Source: Lactarius indigo
Taxonomy: Eukaryota; Basidiomycota; Agaricomycetes; Russulales; Russulaceae
Assembly: GCA_025766275.1 (NCBI GenBank)
Contig: JAFKAC010000058.1
Location: forward strand, 1 to 64,000
Length of the DNA stretch: 64,000 nucleotides
Direction of reading: 5' to 3'
This document shows, in pieces, positions 14,160-27,149 of this stretch (positions within the stretch are counted from its first letter, which is position 1; every line of letters starts with the position of its first letter). The position numbers and the translations under genes are program-made. The notes below the pieces were generated by a model. That model was not told where the DNA came from and searched no databases. It worked only from the letters and a program-made list of their open reading frames with translations.

Positions 14160-16644
14160 ATGTCTCGAACTCCCGAAGAGCCTGGTACGGACGCGTTATT
14201 CCCCCATTTCTCCATCCCTCATTCCGTCCAAGTAGGTGACGAGCAGCATATACCCCAGTCTGCGCCGCTTCAAACCCCACATAGAGTATCTAACTTCGTC
14301 GATGGATCCGGGCCCATTTTCTCACTATATTTGGAAATGGCGACGGAAGAGGATAAGAAGATGGCCGAAAAATGGAAAGCAGATGCTGACGGGATCCTCA
14401 TATTTGTGTGTTTCCATCTTTAATTGGTGCCTCACACCGACTCAATTATCATAGACCGGTTTATTCTCTGCTGCTGTCGCATCCTTGATCTCAGTGTCCA
14501 TACAGGACATCCGACCGAACCCACAGGACACCTCCAACTTCTACCTCGCAAATATCTACCAGACTGTCTCTGACCCCAATATTTCCACTTCCCTCCCTAC
14601 TTCCCCGCCCCCATTCTCTCCACCAGTCTATGCCGTTTGGGTGAACGCACTTTGGTTCATGAGCTTGGTGATCAGCCTTACCTGTGCCCTGCTCGCGACC
14701 CTGATGCAACAATGGGCACGAAGATATCTCAGGGTCACTCAGTCGCGTTACAGTCCACACAAGCGAGCACGGATTCGCGCGTTCTTTGCCGAAGGAGTCG
14801 AGAAGCTTCTCCTTCCGTGGACGGTCGAAACATTGCCTGCACTTCTTCACATTTCCCTATTCCTATTCTTTGCCGGCCTGGTTGTGTTCCTATGCAACGT
14901 CAATTCCACCATTTTCAAGCCGGTGATGTCATGGGTCGGCGTTTGTATAGCCCTGTACGGGTGTATCACATTGTTGCCGATATTTCGTCATGATAGCCCG
15001 TACTATACATCGCTATCATCACCAGTGTGGCTAATTGTTTTCGGGATAGCTTCCGTCGGCTCTCAGATCCGTTGGTGGTTCAAATTGTCGGTTCTCCGTC
15101 GTCGTCCAGTCTTTCAGAAGTCCTGGAGCCGTTACTACGGACTACTCTTGCAGGGCATAGAGAGGACTGCCGAGGCGAGTGCTCTGAAATCCCGATCCGA
15201 GATCGACGCTCGCGCCTTCATGTGGACGTTCGACTCTTTGGACGAAGACCACGAAATGGAGCGCTTCTTTGCGGGCTTACCTGGCTTCTGCGGCTCGAAA
15301 ATGGTCAGAAATCCTCTGCCTGGTCTTCCCTTTGAGCAAGTTTTGAAGCTTTCAGCGGGGTTGAAGGGGCTATTGGACCGCACTTTCTCATCCGATTTAC
15401 TGCCCGCGCCAGTCAAACAACGGCGAGCCTTGATATGTGCGAAGGCCATCGATCCCGCTCACACTCTCTTCGCATTTAACATCCTTGACGTAATTTTGTC
15501 CAACGACCAAGATAGTGGTCTGCTGGCCGCCGGGATTTTGCAGATCGTGAGGAGCTGGCGCAATAACACAGACGAAGGCACCATTGTGGTTACACGAGCT
15601 ACAGTCTCCAGTATCATTGCAAGAGCGCGACGGCGCGACGACTCTTGGTTCATTCTCGCCTCAAATGAACTGGCCGTCTCAGAATCTGTTCTCCGGGGGT
15701 ACGCCGCGCACGGGGACAGCCTGTCACTTGCCATATTGATTCACATCACCCGTCAGCAATTTAACTTTTTCTGGAAGCATTCCTGGGTGCGGCACGGGTT
15801 CGCGAACGTTCTAGAAACAGCTTCCATGTTCGATGTACAAACCACGTTGCCAGAACTGCAGCACGAGTTCTGTGCTCTCTGGAATCAAATCGTTTACAAA
15901 GCGCGGAATGATGGCAACGAGATCAGCACGTGGGTCGCCCTTCCGATCCGCAAAGTTTTCCTCGCGCTGCATCAAGATACCGATTTTGCACCATCACGGT
16001 TCTCCGCCTCCAGGGGCAATGCGGATTACATTTTGTGGCAACCGTCCTCGTTACCGGTATGCAACGCCTCTGGCCATATTCACAACGACTCTCCTTCCAC
16101 GACGTTTGTTCGCGCCGTTGGGCTAGTCCCTGCTTCCCGTGCCAGTCCCGACGTACCTTCTTCGCCTGTACCTTCTTCACTTCAAGTTCATGTCTGCGAA
16201 GGCTTGACGGAGGAGCTGTCTCTTGACGACTTCCACTTCGCTCATCAGACAACCGTTGAAAGTCTCCGCGTTCCAGTTACCTCACCGGATCCAGCCGCCG
16301 CTCGTGAAATCCTGGACATTGTCGCCTCAGTTATAACAATGCCCGACTCCGCCCCCGGAACACCGATACTTACCCCTTCTCTTTCATCTATTTCCCTACC
16401 CTCCGCCTTTTCCCTCCGGCACAACCCAGACTTCGTGACGCCTTCCGATGCATCAAATATCCCATCCTCAGCTTCTTCTAATCTAGTTCTCGACCACCTA
16501 TTTCCTACAGGTCCGCCGTCGTCTTCACACTCGCCCATCGCTCGAACCGACCTCTCATTGTCTTCCCCGGAATCTCGTCGTTCGATAACAGTTTCTACTG
16601 CACCCAGCACTCATCCACGACCGACCTCTGCGCGCCAGATCTGA
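14160..16644 (+). CDS. DUF6535-type membrane protein, array copy 1, C-tail truncated by a frameshift
   Basis: First of a tandem family; function unknown. Exons 14160-14184, 14236-14405 and 14455-16644 give 794 residues. Intron 1 is 51 nt and could be read through in frame. Exon 2 encodes VSNFVDGSGPIFSLYLEMA followed by an EEDKKMAEKWKADADGILIF motif. Exon 3 opens with GLFSAAVASLISVSIQDI, then LANIYQ and three or four hydrophobic segments (VWVNALWFMSLVISLTCALL; LLHISLFLFFAGLVVFL; VMSWVGVCIALYGCITLL; a fourth near PVWLIVFGIASVG). After the membrane region comes the family motif RAFMWTFDSLDEDHEMERFF, then a soluble region and a Ser/Thr/Pro-rich tail. Relative to copies 2, 4, 6 and 8, an indel near 16635 ends the frame early; the tail homology continues out of frame to about 16890. 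Confidence 0.8.
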
Positions 16645-17109
16645 GTGCCACCGTCGAAGACGATGTTATCCCCTGGCCTGGTTTTCGCAAGGAAAGGGAC
16701 GCCCTTGACCCTCCGTTAAATCTCGCAATTCACGCAAACGATACCACCCTGGATCTTCCACTGCCATGGACTACTGACTCGGACGTAGCCATCCCTCACT
16801 TTGGACATCGAATGCTGAGCGTTCAGGAGATCATCGATCATCTTCCAGATCCTTCGCATTGTCCGAGTCGGTATGTTATCATCTAATCCGTCCTTCAATC
16901 TCTTAGATGTGCGCGTGCAATTGGGTTTATCTTATTGAGCTCTCCTTACCAATAAACTGGTCATACTACTCAATACCTTTTTATTATCATGCGTACATAT
17001 ATTCGTGTCATGCGGTACAAATACAGCAGCCAAACATGTGTAAATTTGAATCGAGTGGTGAATCATTGCCCTTTAGTCACCGCGGGCTAACGAGCGTAAC
17101 TGGAAGTGA

Positions 17110-18900
17110 CGGGTCAGTGATATTTACGTAACATGTGGTCGAGAGAACGCTGGTAGCGTCGACATCGAGAAGGACAGGTTCTTGTGCGCGTTCGAAACTG
17201 ACGTGGGAACACTACCCCAATATGGGATTCTCAGACTGCTCTCCTGTCGCCACCTTGTTACGAGCCTGGGTGAAAGCGATGGCGGGTCGACCATGTTCGC
17301 TATGACGTGAGGCGCTTGACCAACAGCGTTCCCTCCTGTGGACCGAAATACGCACCAAAGCGTGAGCTTGCTTTTCATTGATGACTGCGTCAATGAGTAG
17401 TCATTCACCAAGAATGGTGAAAAGAAAAGAGTTGAGCACGGGGAGCGGAGGGAAAGCTTACCATCGACGACCCAGCCAAGGACCCAGCACTCAGACTTCG
17501 ATCGCGGAGACGTACCGTATTCCCCAATGGCGTCTGCGTGGGCAGGCGTACAGGTCATCCAGCTCGCCCCTTAGAGATAACCATAGGAGCGCGAAGGTGC
17601 TTGCGCAGCGAAGATTGCGTCGGTCTGAAGAGTGGGCCAAGGTCAAAGACGGCCGGGGTCGTGACGATTGCACCGAGCGCAAGCTGTGTCGCCTGAGATG
17701 CGGGTTCTGGCAATTAGTAGGCCGTACCTCTGCACAGAGGGCGAAGTGCATCAACAGGTGAAGCAGAGAGCAGAATACGTACGGCCGCCCCACCTTGGAA
17801 AAGATGTCAACTAAGGGCTTTGAGAGAGCGCCGTTCTCTGACAGCATGGTATCTTACTCCTCGAGTTACTTCTTGACGTCGGCGGGAACCTGCACTTCGT
17901 GTAGCTCACCATTTTTTCGCCTACAACGCAACAAGGGTGCCATAGATCTGGAAGCGGAGGGTATGTCGGCATGGGAGGGTATTGAAAAAGTTCGCCAAGC
18001 TTAAGTCGATGAAAATTGAGGGTTAGGAGGCACCATAGGGAAACGCACCCGCGGCACTTGATCGTGGACTCTGCAGTCGTCGGATGTGACGAGGCACAAC
18101 AGCTTTGTCGCATGGTTTTTATTGAATTAATCGGCAATATGTTTTAGTAGGTGGACAAACAAAAGGTCGAGAAATCCTTTTTGGAGTTGCAAGGACAGTT
18201 ATTAGAGGAGAGCGTCGAAGAAAGAAATGTTGGCACGCACCGCGGTCAGTGCCCTCGCCAAGCTTCTTGGCATTCCCGAATACGACAGAGAAGGCCTCGC
18301 CTCTCAACATCACCAAATACTGGTTCTGACCGTCTTCGACCACAAGCGTCTGTCATATCGATTGAACATAAGGTGCACGTTCAGTATTTTGTCTGCCCAA
18401 TGAGATGCGCACGATGTGAGCTTGGCGATCTGTGCTTCTCCCTAAATGAGACGCAGAGCTCAACTGAGTATCTGGTCTTCGAAAGTACCCGGGTCTCTGC
18501 GAAAATTCAGGCGGCGTCTTTCGTCTATCGTCTATCCACCCGGTCCACTCACCAATGAACCGAGGGGTGGGTATTGCAATGTCAGCGAAGTACTGAATAA
18601 ATGATGTTGCGTATAGAGATATACTGTGGTGAGAGTGGGTGAGAGGGCGATTGATTTCAGACTCCCCATGCACGGTATGTTGTTGCCGCTACCTCTTCAG
18701 TGAAAGTAAGTGAGGAAGCCGAGGAGGTGTAACTTGATACCGTCACCATAGATTTGAATCGGCACTTTCCGGCCTGGGGAGCTGTTGGACTTAACTTACT
18801 ACAGAACCAACAACGCAGGTCTCGAGGTGGGAGCAGGAGCGCATGAGAACTCGATCGAAGGTAATTGATCTCACAGATAGCCAGTGCAGTAGCCTGAGCC
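17110..18900 (-). pseudogene. Decayed eIF3 subunit M (PCI-domain) gene, block A
   Basis: Minus-strand homology to eIF3m in the correct order but with stops and frame changes. From high to low coordinate: VVFGNAKKLGEGTDR (18330-18240); FLDLLFVHLLK (about 18170), matching the eIF3m EIEGFFNLLYSHLL region; GELHEVQVPADVKK followed by stops, then MLSENGALSKPLVDIFSKVG (about 17900-17800); VTTPAVFDLGPLF (about 17650), matching the PCI-domain FDFDPLFKLDA stretch; and WVVDG (about 17470), matching the EVEKWVID helix. eIF3m is a core subunit of the translation initiation factor eIF3. This copy cannot make it. It lies tail-to-tail with DUF6535 copy 1. I identified the family from remembered conserved motifs; a profile search would settle it. 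Confidence 0.65.
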
Positions 18901-19309
18901 TGAGGAGGTTACACATCTCAATCGGTTTGGGCGTTGGTTCGGGCTTGGTGGCTTGAGTTCAGCGCCAATCGGTATTTCTTCCGCATAGGGGAGGTGTCCT
19001 CCGGCAATACTCATCGGTTTTTGCGAGTTGCGAGTTTACCATAAAATAAGAGGAGAGGTCTTCGCGTCGAGATGACTCTTCCATGCAACGCAAAAACGAC
19101 TTATGACGGCACACGATATGGATATTGGAGCCTATTTCGCAACAACAAACTCAAGAACAAACCGTTGAGCCACAAGCGCTTGTGGTTCGGTCGATCCTTG
19201 TATCGCTTTATGGTGCTTTGGGGCTAACCACTGGCAGGGGGATTCATCCTCAACGCCTTCCATCCCAACACATCGTGCTCTTCTTAGTTAACCCACGTCG
19301 TAATTTTCA
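18901..19309. other. Intergenic between block A and copy 2
   Basis: The 18901-19309 interval leads into copy 2 and shows only short frames. The last 40 bp before the ATG, ending in ATTTTCAATG, resemble the same position upstream of copies 3 and 4, so this is a shared promoter-proximal sequence. Confidence 0.4.
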
Positions 19310-22144
19310 ATGTCCCAAGCTCATCCCGAGAATGTCAACATAGCAGAGGAGGATATACGCCCGGGAATAGGTACCTTGCTCCTGTCCTCGCCGTTCTCAC
19401 CAGCTACTGATGCCTCTACAGGTGACCACCTGTACCCGCCTCCGCCGGTGCAGAATCAGGCATTACGAGATGCATCTAACTTCGCCGATGGCTCAGGGCC
19501 TATCCTTTCAATGTACTTGGAAATGGCGACGGAAGAAGACAAGAAAATGGCCGAAGGATGGAAAGCGGACGCCAATGGGATTCTCATCTTTGTACGCTAC
19601 TATCTTCCGGTACCATGTACAACTTCACAGACTCATATCCTGTAGACCGGTTTATTCTCTGCTGCCGTCGCGTCGTTGATCTCGGTATCGATTCAAGACA
19701 TCCGACCGAACCCACAGGACACCTCCAATTTCTACCTTGCGAATATCTATCAGACCGTTTCCAACCCAAATCAATCTGGCGTTCCCAGTTCTCCCCCTAC
19801 TTCTCCACCCCCATTCTCTCCACCAAATTATGCCGTCTGGGTTAATTCGCTTTGGTTCATGAGCTTTGTCATCAGTCTTACCTGCGCTCTGCTCGCGACA
19901 TTGCTACAGCAGTGGGCACGAAGATACCTCAAGATCACTCAGCCACGTTATAGTCCACACAAGCGAGCACGGATCCGCGCATTCTTTTTTGAAGGTGTCA
20001 ACAAGTCTCTCCTTCCATGGGTGGTTGAAGCATTGCCCACACTGCTTCATGTTTCTCTTTTCCTGTTCCTCGCCGGTCTGGCTGTGTTCCTATGGAACAT
20101 TAATCTCACGATTTCAAAGTCGGTGCTGTCGTGGGTCGGCATGTGCACGGCGCTGTACGGGTGTATCACGTTTATCCCAATCATTCGTCATGACAGCCCA
20201 TACCGCACACCACTCTCCCTGCCAGCGTGGCACATTGTTACTGGGATAACATATGCCATCTATAGGGTTCTTCGGTGGTTTATCGGGCCAGTTTACTTTC
20301 GTTATGGAGCCTGGTCTAGAGCTTGGCGCCTCTTTAAAGACCTAGAGACAAGTCATCGCAAATTGCTTATGCAGGGCATGCAGAAGACTGCCGAGAAGAC
20401 TGCTCTGGAATCTCCACCAGAGATTGATACTCGCGCCTTTCTGTGGACGTTCGACAGTTTGGACGAAGATCACGAACTAGAGTGCTTCTTTTCTGGCTTA
20501 CCTGGCTTCCGCAGTTCGAAAGTGATCTACGACCCTCTTCCCCGTCTCACCAACAAGCAAAGGGAGAAGCTTTCAATGGCATTGATTGGATTGTTAGACC
20601 GCACGTTATCATCCGACTTGCTCCCCGACCAGGTCAAAAGGCGGCGAATTGCTGTATGTTCCAAGGCGGTCAATCCCACCGACATTACTGAACAAGTGCT
20701 TTGGCGGTTCTTCAACAGAACGTTTTTAGAAGATCAGTATGAGCCAGTTTCTGCCGAAGTTGCGCATCTTGTGAGAGGCTGGGGAAGGGGCAAGGGTCTA
20801 CTAACTACTATGCTTGTCCAAGCCACAGTTATTGGTATTGTTGCAAAGGTACAACGACGCGACGACTCGTGGTTTGCCCTTGCCTCCAGTGAACTGAGCA
20901 TCCCGGAATTTGTCCTCCGAGACTACGCCACCCAGGGGGACACCCTGTCACTTGTCATACTGACTCAAATTGCTCGCCACCAATTTAGCCATTGCTGGGA
21001 AAAATCCTGGCCACCATACATGTACTTTTGGGTTCTAAGAGCAGCTTCCAGATCATTCAATGTACGAAATACGTCACCACAACAACAGCACAGTTTCTGT
21101 GCACTCTGGAATCAAATTGTTCGAAAAGCCCAGAACGACAATGAATCAAGGATCTCAACGCATAATATCCTCGGACCGATCCGCAGGGTTTACACCATTC
21201 TACATCAAGATACCGATGCTGCTGCCCCTACACATTTCTCCGCCCCCACAGACAATGCTTTCAATTCGTTCCCACCAGCTGTGTACCCACTGTGCAACAT
21301 CCCCGGTCATCATTCGGACACTATACAGCGTATCTACGATGACTCTGCCTCCGCAAGCACTGGACTGAATGATGATGATGCGCTGTCCCCTGCCCCCTTT
21401 TTCAGTCCCGATGCGACTTCTTCGCTCATACCAGCCTCACCCCATGTCCCCAGTAGACTCGGACACGCGGACGTACCACCGCTTGATAACACTGCTGAGC
21501 AGCTGCTCGCCGAAACCCTCCGCGTTCTTGTTACATCACCAACCACCATTGATGAAATAATGGACGTTGTCAACTCACATATAACCCCCGACCCCACCCC
21601 CGAAACTTTGGCGTCCATCCCTCCTCTCTTCTCTACTTCCCCACCCGCCGCTATTGCCCTCCAGTACAACGCAGACCCTCTGACACCTTCTGATGCGTCA
21701 AGCTTCTCCTCTTCATCTTCTTCTAATTCAGTTCTCGACAATCAACTTCTCACAGGTCCGCTACTGTCTTCATACTTGTCCATCACACGATCTGACCTCT
21801 CGCTTCCTGTCCTAGAACCTCATAGCTCGATAGTAGCTACTACCGCTCTCGGCGCTTCTCTAGTGCCAACCTCCGCACCTGACGTGGGCACCGCAGCTAA
21901 GGATGACGGTGGCTCTCAGCCTGGTTTGCGCAAGGAAAAGGATGCCATTGAACTCCTTGAAATCAATCGCGGAAGCCACGCAAACAGTACTGATAACCTA
22001 GAGCCTCCCCCGCAATCTCCGCCACCGAGGTCAGTCAATGAGCCGGAAGTAGCTATCGCGGGACCTTCACTGCAGGAACCAAATGCTGAGCGTACGGGAG
22101 ATCACCCTCCGCATACTTCACATGGCCAGTATGATATGGTTTGA
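19310..22144 (+). CDS. DUF6535-type membrane protein, array copy 2, complete
   Basis: Predicted 909 residues, the longest intact copy. Exons 19310-19370, 19422-19591 and 19646-22144; the second exon is exactly 170 nt, as in all copies. It carries the full series: SNFADGSGPILSMYLEMATE, EEDKKMAEGWKADANGILIF, GLFSAAVASLISVSIQDI, three or four transmembrane segments (about residues 120-270), TRAFLWTFDSLDEDHELECF and a soluble middle with RRDDSWFALASSELSIPE. A Ser/Thr/Pro-rich tail of about 300 residues ends in VAIAGPSLQEPNAERTGD and finally GQYDMV. The tail ending is shared by all unbroken copies. The 3' flank carries a conserved non-coding block. Function is unknown; the family is a lineage-specific expansion in mushroom-forming fungi. 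Confidence 0.85.
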
Positions 22145-22199
22145 CGCGTCCCATAGTCTCTTAGATGTGCGTGTGTGATGGAATGTGATTCTTACTGGC

Positions 22200-23480
22200 C
22201 CTTTCTTCATGTACCTACCGTCCTATTACGCGGTACAAAAATACGATGGCGATATGTGTATATTCGAGCAGAGTTGGGAAACGTGAGCGAGAGAGCCACC
22301 GCCGTCGACAATGACAACAAATCCCAGCGCGTATTCGGAACTGACATACGATAGGTACTTCCCACCACATGATTCTCAGATTGCTTCGCCACCGGCGCCA
22401 ACGACGTCGGACACCCATAGGCCCGGCAGACCGCCCCGCGCAGCGCTTGACTAAGGGCGCTCATTCTTGCGGACCGAATAGGCATCCAAAGTTTGCACAG
22501 GCTGCGCGAGCCTGGCCACTAACAAGCCAGCACGGATCTCTCTTTATTTATGACAGTGTTAATGGGGGTCATTTACAGGATGAAAGAAACGAACAGGATT
22601 TGGTTAGGGGAGGGGGAAAGGCCGTCCGTCGACCCAGCGCTTGACTTGGGTTGCGGAGACGCGTCTGCATGCGCATGCCGCAGAGCACGCAGGTCGTCCA
22701 GCCTGTAACTAAGGAATATCCGGAGGAGCGCGAAGAGTGATAACCAGTTCGGGCTTGGGGAAAATGTCACAGTCGAAGATGATCGGGTTGAGCTTGGCAG
22801 GCCGTGTCGCCTGGGACGCGGGGTAATGTTGGTAGATGCGCGCGAGCTGCATTCGTGGTCTCTGCATGGAGAGCGAAGTGCGTCAGCAGGTGAAGCGGAG
22901 AGAGAGGCGGCGGACGTACAGCTGCCCCGCTTTGGAAAGGACGTCGACAAGACACTCCAAGGACGCCCTTCTCTGGTGGTGTGATCTCTACATCGGTGCG
23001 GAAGACCTGCAGCACGAGCGGCTCGTTGCTTGTGCTGGTGAGGTCTAGGAACGCTTTGCTGAGCGGGAGACAGAGGGCAGGTCATCATGAAAACGTGTTG
23101 AAGTTCGCCAAGATTCTAAGGATGGATAACAAATGTCGAAGAGTCCTTCGATCTCTATCGTGAAGATGGTCGTAAAAGAGGGTTGAGAAGGAAAAACTTT
23201 GGCATTCGCCGTGGTCAGTCCGTGTTACGCGCAACCTGAAATCGTCTCCACAAATTAACATCAACAATTTCCGGCGAGCGGGCAAGTTTTGACCATACCG
23301 CAGAACCAGAAATGCAGTCCCCGACTTTGAGGCGGCAGCAATGCACGAGAAACTCGATCCACGTCGAAAGTCAGTCATAACGTCAAACTTGCTCAATCGC
23401 GAGACGGACTCACCCATCACCGCTCCCATCTCTGTCCCTTACTACGGGCTTCCCGGGCACCGTTGCGCTTGCGTGTAGCG
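22200..23480 (-). pseudogene. Decayed eIF3m-like gene, block B
   Basis: Minus-strand remnant in the tail-to-tail position after copy 2. Recognisable pieces are EIEGLFDICYPSL (about 23150-23110), matching the eIF3m EIEGFFNLLYSHLL motif; STSNEPLVLQVF followed by a TPPEKG segment (about 23020-22950), matching the DVEKW...EEKSAFL region; and LNPIIFDCDIFPKPELVITL (about 22800-22745), matching the PCI FDFDPLFKLDAV stretch. Frames change several times and no full reading frame survives. Confidence 0.6.
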
Positions 23481-23818
23481 TTGGCGTGTCGTTCAAGTGC
23501 GCGCAGTGAAAAAGTGCGAGGGATGACGTTCATGATGTGAACGATGAACGGGTGGGCAGAGAGACCCAGGGCGAGTTGCACATGTGTGGAAAATATGTAC
23601 ATATTATGCAGCTACGCGGAGCAAGCCAGAGGGCGACATGGAGTGAGAGATGAGAGTCGGCCAGCAATAGAGTCGGCGCCTGAAGTCTGAGATCTGAGAT
23701 TTGGGTACAGGGAGTCTGGGGTCCACGCAGCGGTTTCCATAGCGGGAAAGTGATGAACCATTGCGGTCACTCTCAACTTACTTTCACGCACTTTGCTGGA
23801 CCGACGTCATCATCTTCA
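23481..23818. other. Intergenic before copy 3
   Basis: No gene is seen. The last about 60 bp resemble the sequences upstream of other array copies, ending CATCTTCAATG. Confidence 0.4.
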
Positions 23819-26286
23819 ATGTCCCATATTCATCACGAGACCATCAACGTATCCGAAGCAGGAATAGGTACAGATCTTCCCCCATATGGATATCCTACCG
23901 TTTTCAACTCCCTCCACGCACCCACAGGTGGCCACCCATACCCACCTCCGTCGGCACCAACTCAAGCAACACAGGGAGAACCTAGTTTCATTGATGGCTC
24001 TGGTCCTATTTTTTCAATGTATCTGGAAATGGCCGGGGAAGAAGACAAGAAAATGGTCGAAGGTTGGAAAGCGGACGCCGATGGGATCCTTATATTCGTG
24101 CGTCTCTATCCTCTAATCCCGTTCTACCAACTCAACAGTCGTAGACTGGTTTATTCTCAGCCGCTGTCGCGTCGTTGATCTCGGTGTCCATTCAGGATAT
24201 TCGTCCGAATCCACAGGACACCTCTAACTTCTACCTCGCAAATATCTATCAGACTATTGCCGACCCAAATCGATCCAATATCTCGAGTTCTCTCCCCGCC
24301 TCCCCACCCCCATTTTCTCCACCAAACCATGCAGTTTGGGTAAACGCACTTTGGTTCTTAAGCTTGGTGATCAGTATTACCTGTGCCCTGCTCGCGACGT
24401 TGCTACAGCAGTGGGCACGAAGATATCTCAGGGTCACTCAACCGCATTACAGTCTACACAAGCGAGCACGAATCCGTACATTCTTTTTTGAGGGGGTCGA
24501 AAAGTTTCTCCTGCCCTGGGCGGTCGAAGCCTTGCCCGCGCTGCTACATGTTTCCCTGTTCCTATTCTTTGCCGGTCTGGTGATGTTCCTATTCAATTCC
24601 GACCTCACTATTTTCAAACTGGTGCTCTCATGGGTCGGCGTCTGCACAACTGTCTATGGATGCCTCACGTTCATTCCGATTCTTCGCCACGATAGCCCAT
24701 ACTATACCCCGCTTACGTCTTTGGCGTGGCCCGTTGTTATCGGATTATCATATGTCGTCCTTCGAGTTCTTCAATGGTTCAGTTGGTCTGTTTACTTCCA
24801 CCGTGAAGCCTTGGGCTACTTTACACGCTTAGAGGCAAATTATCGCAAACTGCTCATGCAGGGCATGCAGAAGACAGCCGAAGAAACTGCCCTGAACTCA
24901 CCTTCGGAGATCGACACCCGCGCCTTCATGTGGACGTTCGACAGTTTGGACGAAGAACATGAACTGGAGCGCTTCTTTTCCGGCTTACCTGGCTTCCGCA
25001 GTTCAGAAGTGGTCAGCGATCCTCTGCCGAGTCTCGTGAAAGAGAGGAAATGGAGGCATTCCGAAGCGTTGCTAGGGTTTCTTGATCGCACATTCTCGTC
25101 CCATCTGCTTCCCGAGGAAGTCAAAATCCGGAGGGCCATCATCTGTATCAAGGCCCTTGATCCACCAACGCTTCCCTACGAATGTCTGCAGTTCGTCAAG
25201 AAAATCGTGTTCAACGATCAATTTAAGGAACTGCAAACCGCCGAATTTGGTCATATTGTAAGTGGTTGGGGCAACGGCAACGACGAAGAGACCGTTTCGC
25301 TTGTACAAGCCTTGGTCACCAGTGCGGTCGCGAGAACTCCATGGCGCGACGACTCTTGGTTTACTCTTGCTTCCAGCGAACTAGGCGTCCCAGAAACTGC
25401 CCTCCGGGACTACGCCGCGCACGGGGACAGCCTGTCACTTGTCATACTGATTCACGTTATTCGCCAGCACTTTAGCCATTTCTGGAGACGGTCCTGGCCG
25501 GCATACGAGTTCTCGAAGTTTCTGGAAACGGCGTCTAAATTCAACGTGCATAATACTTCGCCCGAACTACAGCACGAGTTCTGTTCTCTCTGGAACAGAA
25601 TCGTTCTCGATGTGAAGAACGAGAACGACCGGTCGGTGGCGTTTGGCGTCTTGGGACCGGTTCGTAATATCTACATTGCCCTACATCGGGATACCAATTC
25701 TGCCCCAACACGGTTCTCCGCCGCCACGGGCAATTGGGATGGTAAGCTGAGGGAGCCGTCCTCGTATCCGGTGTGCAATGTCGCTGGCCATATTCATGAC
25801 AACTCTGCCTCCACAATCTTTGCTCGCGCCGTCGCGCAGGTGCCTTCTTCCCTTGCCAGTCCAAATATGCCTTCCTCCGTACCTGTTCCGCTTCGTGCCA
25901 TTGGGGCCATCACGGATGTACCACATATTGACAACTTCCGCTCCGCTCATCAGCCGACCATCAAAAGCCTTCGCACCCCCGCTATCTTACCAGGACCGGC
26001 CACTGCTGGTGCGATACGAGATATTGTCACCGCAGGTATAGCAACGCCCCGCCTCACTCTCAAAACTTCCGCCCCTTCTCTCTCTACATCCCCACCCGTC
26101 GCCGTTTCTCACCAGCACGACGTAGGCCTCTTGATGCCTTCCGATGCACCAAACGCCCCATCTTCGGCTTCTAATAATCCGGTTCACGACGATTTACTTC
26201 CATCAGGTGCGCCGCTGTCTTTGCACTCGCCATCGTTCGATCTGACCTCTGACCTCCTGTCCCAGGAGCTCATAGCTCGACCATAG
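23819..26286 (+). CDS. DUF6535-type membrane protein, array copy 3, C-tail frame broken
   Basis: Exons 23819-23867, 23928-24097 and 24145-26286 give 786 residues. Exon 2 encodes PSFIDGSGPIFSMYLEMAGE and EEDKKMVEGWKADADGILIF. Exon 3 has SISVSIQDI-type sequence, the transmembrane block (VWVNALWFLSLVISITCALL; LLHVSLFLFFAGLVMFLFN), RAFMWTFDSLDEEHELERFF and DDSWFTLASSELGVPE. Near 26235 the frame shifts relative to copy 2, and the protein ends in the unrelated QELIARP. The homologous tail continues in another frame to 26585 with NRAILTNTMANQGPPL and VLAGPSLREPNTESTRD, also with an internal stop. The membrane and motif regions are intact, so the shortened protein could still be made. Confidence 0.8.
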
Positions 26287-26585
26287 TTATCACTGCTCAC
26301 AGCGCTTCTCCAGGACCGACCTCTCTACCTGACGTAGGTGATGCCGCTACGGACCACGTTAGCCTTCAGACCGGCTTGCGTAAAGAAGAGGACCCTCTTG
26401 ATCCCCTCTCTGTAAATCGCGCGATCCTCACAAATACTATGGCTAACCAAGGTCCTCCGCTGCAAACGCCGTCACTACCATTGGCAACTGACCCAGACAT
26501 GGTGCTCGCGGGACCTTCTTTGCGAGAACCAAATACTGAAAGTACAAGAGATCGCCGTCCGCATCCTCCGCATCCCTCGGTATGA

Positions 26586-26930
26586 TGTCATTTAACACGT
26601 CCCCCAATCTTGGAGATATGCGCGTGTGATAGAGTGTATGACAGTTTCTCGTCTTCTAGTGAATCTGATACCGTCCTATTTGTGATACAAATACCGTAGC
26701 GGAGGATGTGTAGGGTAAATCGGCGAATCCCAAAATGTGAACCTTTTCAATCGCACGGATTGTTATTATATCCCTTGAAAGGCGCAGGTATATGCGCCAA
26801 CATAGCTCGGGGTTTGGGCTAGGCATCAAAGGGACAATCAGATATTCGTGCATAATAGTCTGGAGGGTATACTGCTAACAGGAGCTAGAGAAGTGCCCGA
26901 GCAACGTCGCCGTGCGAGAGAATATAAGAC
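26586..26930. repeat. Conserved 3' flank of array unit (copy 3)
   Basis: Directly after the copy 3 tail there is the same non-coding block seen after copies 2, 4, 5, 6 and 8: CGTCCCCCAATCT, a G-A-T-G-x-G-C-G-T-G-T-G stretch, then an A/T-rich run and GTCCTATT with GTGATACAAATACCGT. It probably includes the 3' UTR. Confidence 0.5.
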
Positions 26931-26939
26931 GGTCTCACC

Positions 26940-27140
26940 GTATTACATTTCCGCATTCTTCGCGATGAAGTAAAACGAGGACAAGCGAATGACCGGACGT
27001 GGGGAAGCAGACATGGATATCGTGCTATACACGTCCCCTTCGCGCATCCACCGAATCTCGCAAGATCCCTACGCCTTCTCGCTCGCCAATATTTACCGGG
27101 GCTTCACTGACCCTCTGGTAGATATCTATTGGTTGGGCTA
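26940..27140 (+). pseudogene. Diverged relic of a DUF6535 5' region
   Basis: A short segment reads NEDKRMTGRGEADMDIVL followed shortly by ISQDPYAFSLANIYRGF, parallel to EEDKKMAEGWKADADGILIF and IRPNPQDTSNFYLANIYQ of the intact copies. The two exon pieces lie close together without the usual intron spacing, and the frame stops at once. It is much older than the other copies. Confidence 0.45.
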
Positions 27141-27149
27141 AACGAACAC

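Noticed and set aside
18151..18360. BTB/POZ domain in the minus-strand block
   Set aside because: First impression from VVEDGQNQYLVMLRGEAF; the following FLDLLFVHLL and later motifs fit eIF3m much better.
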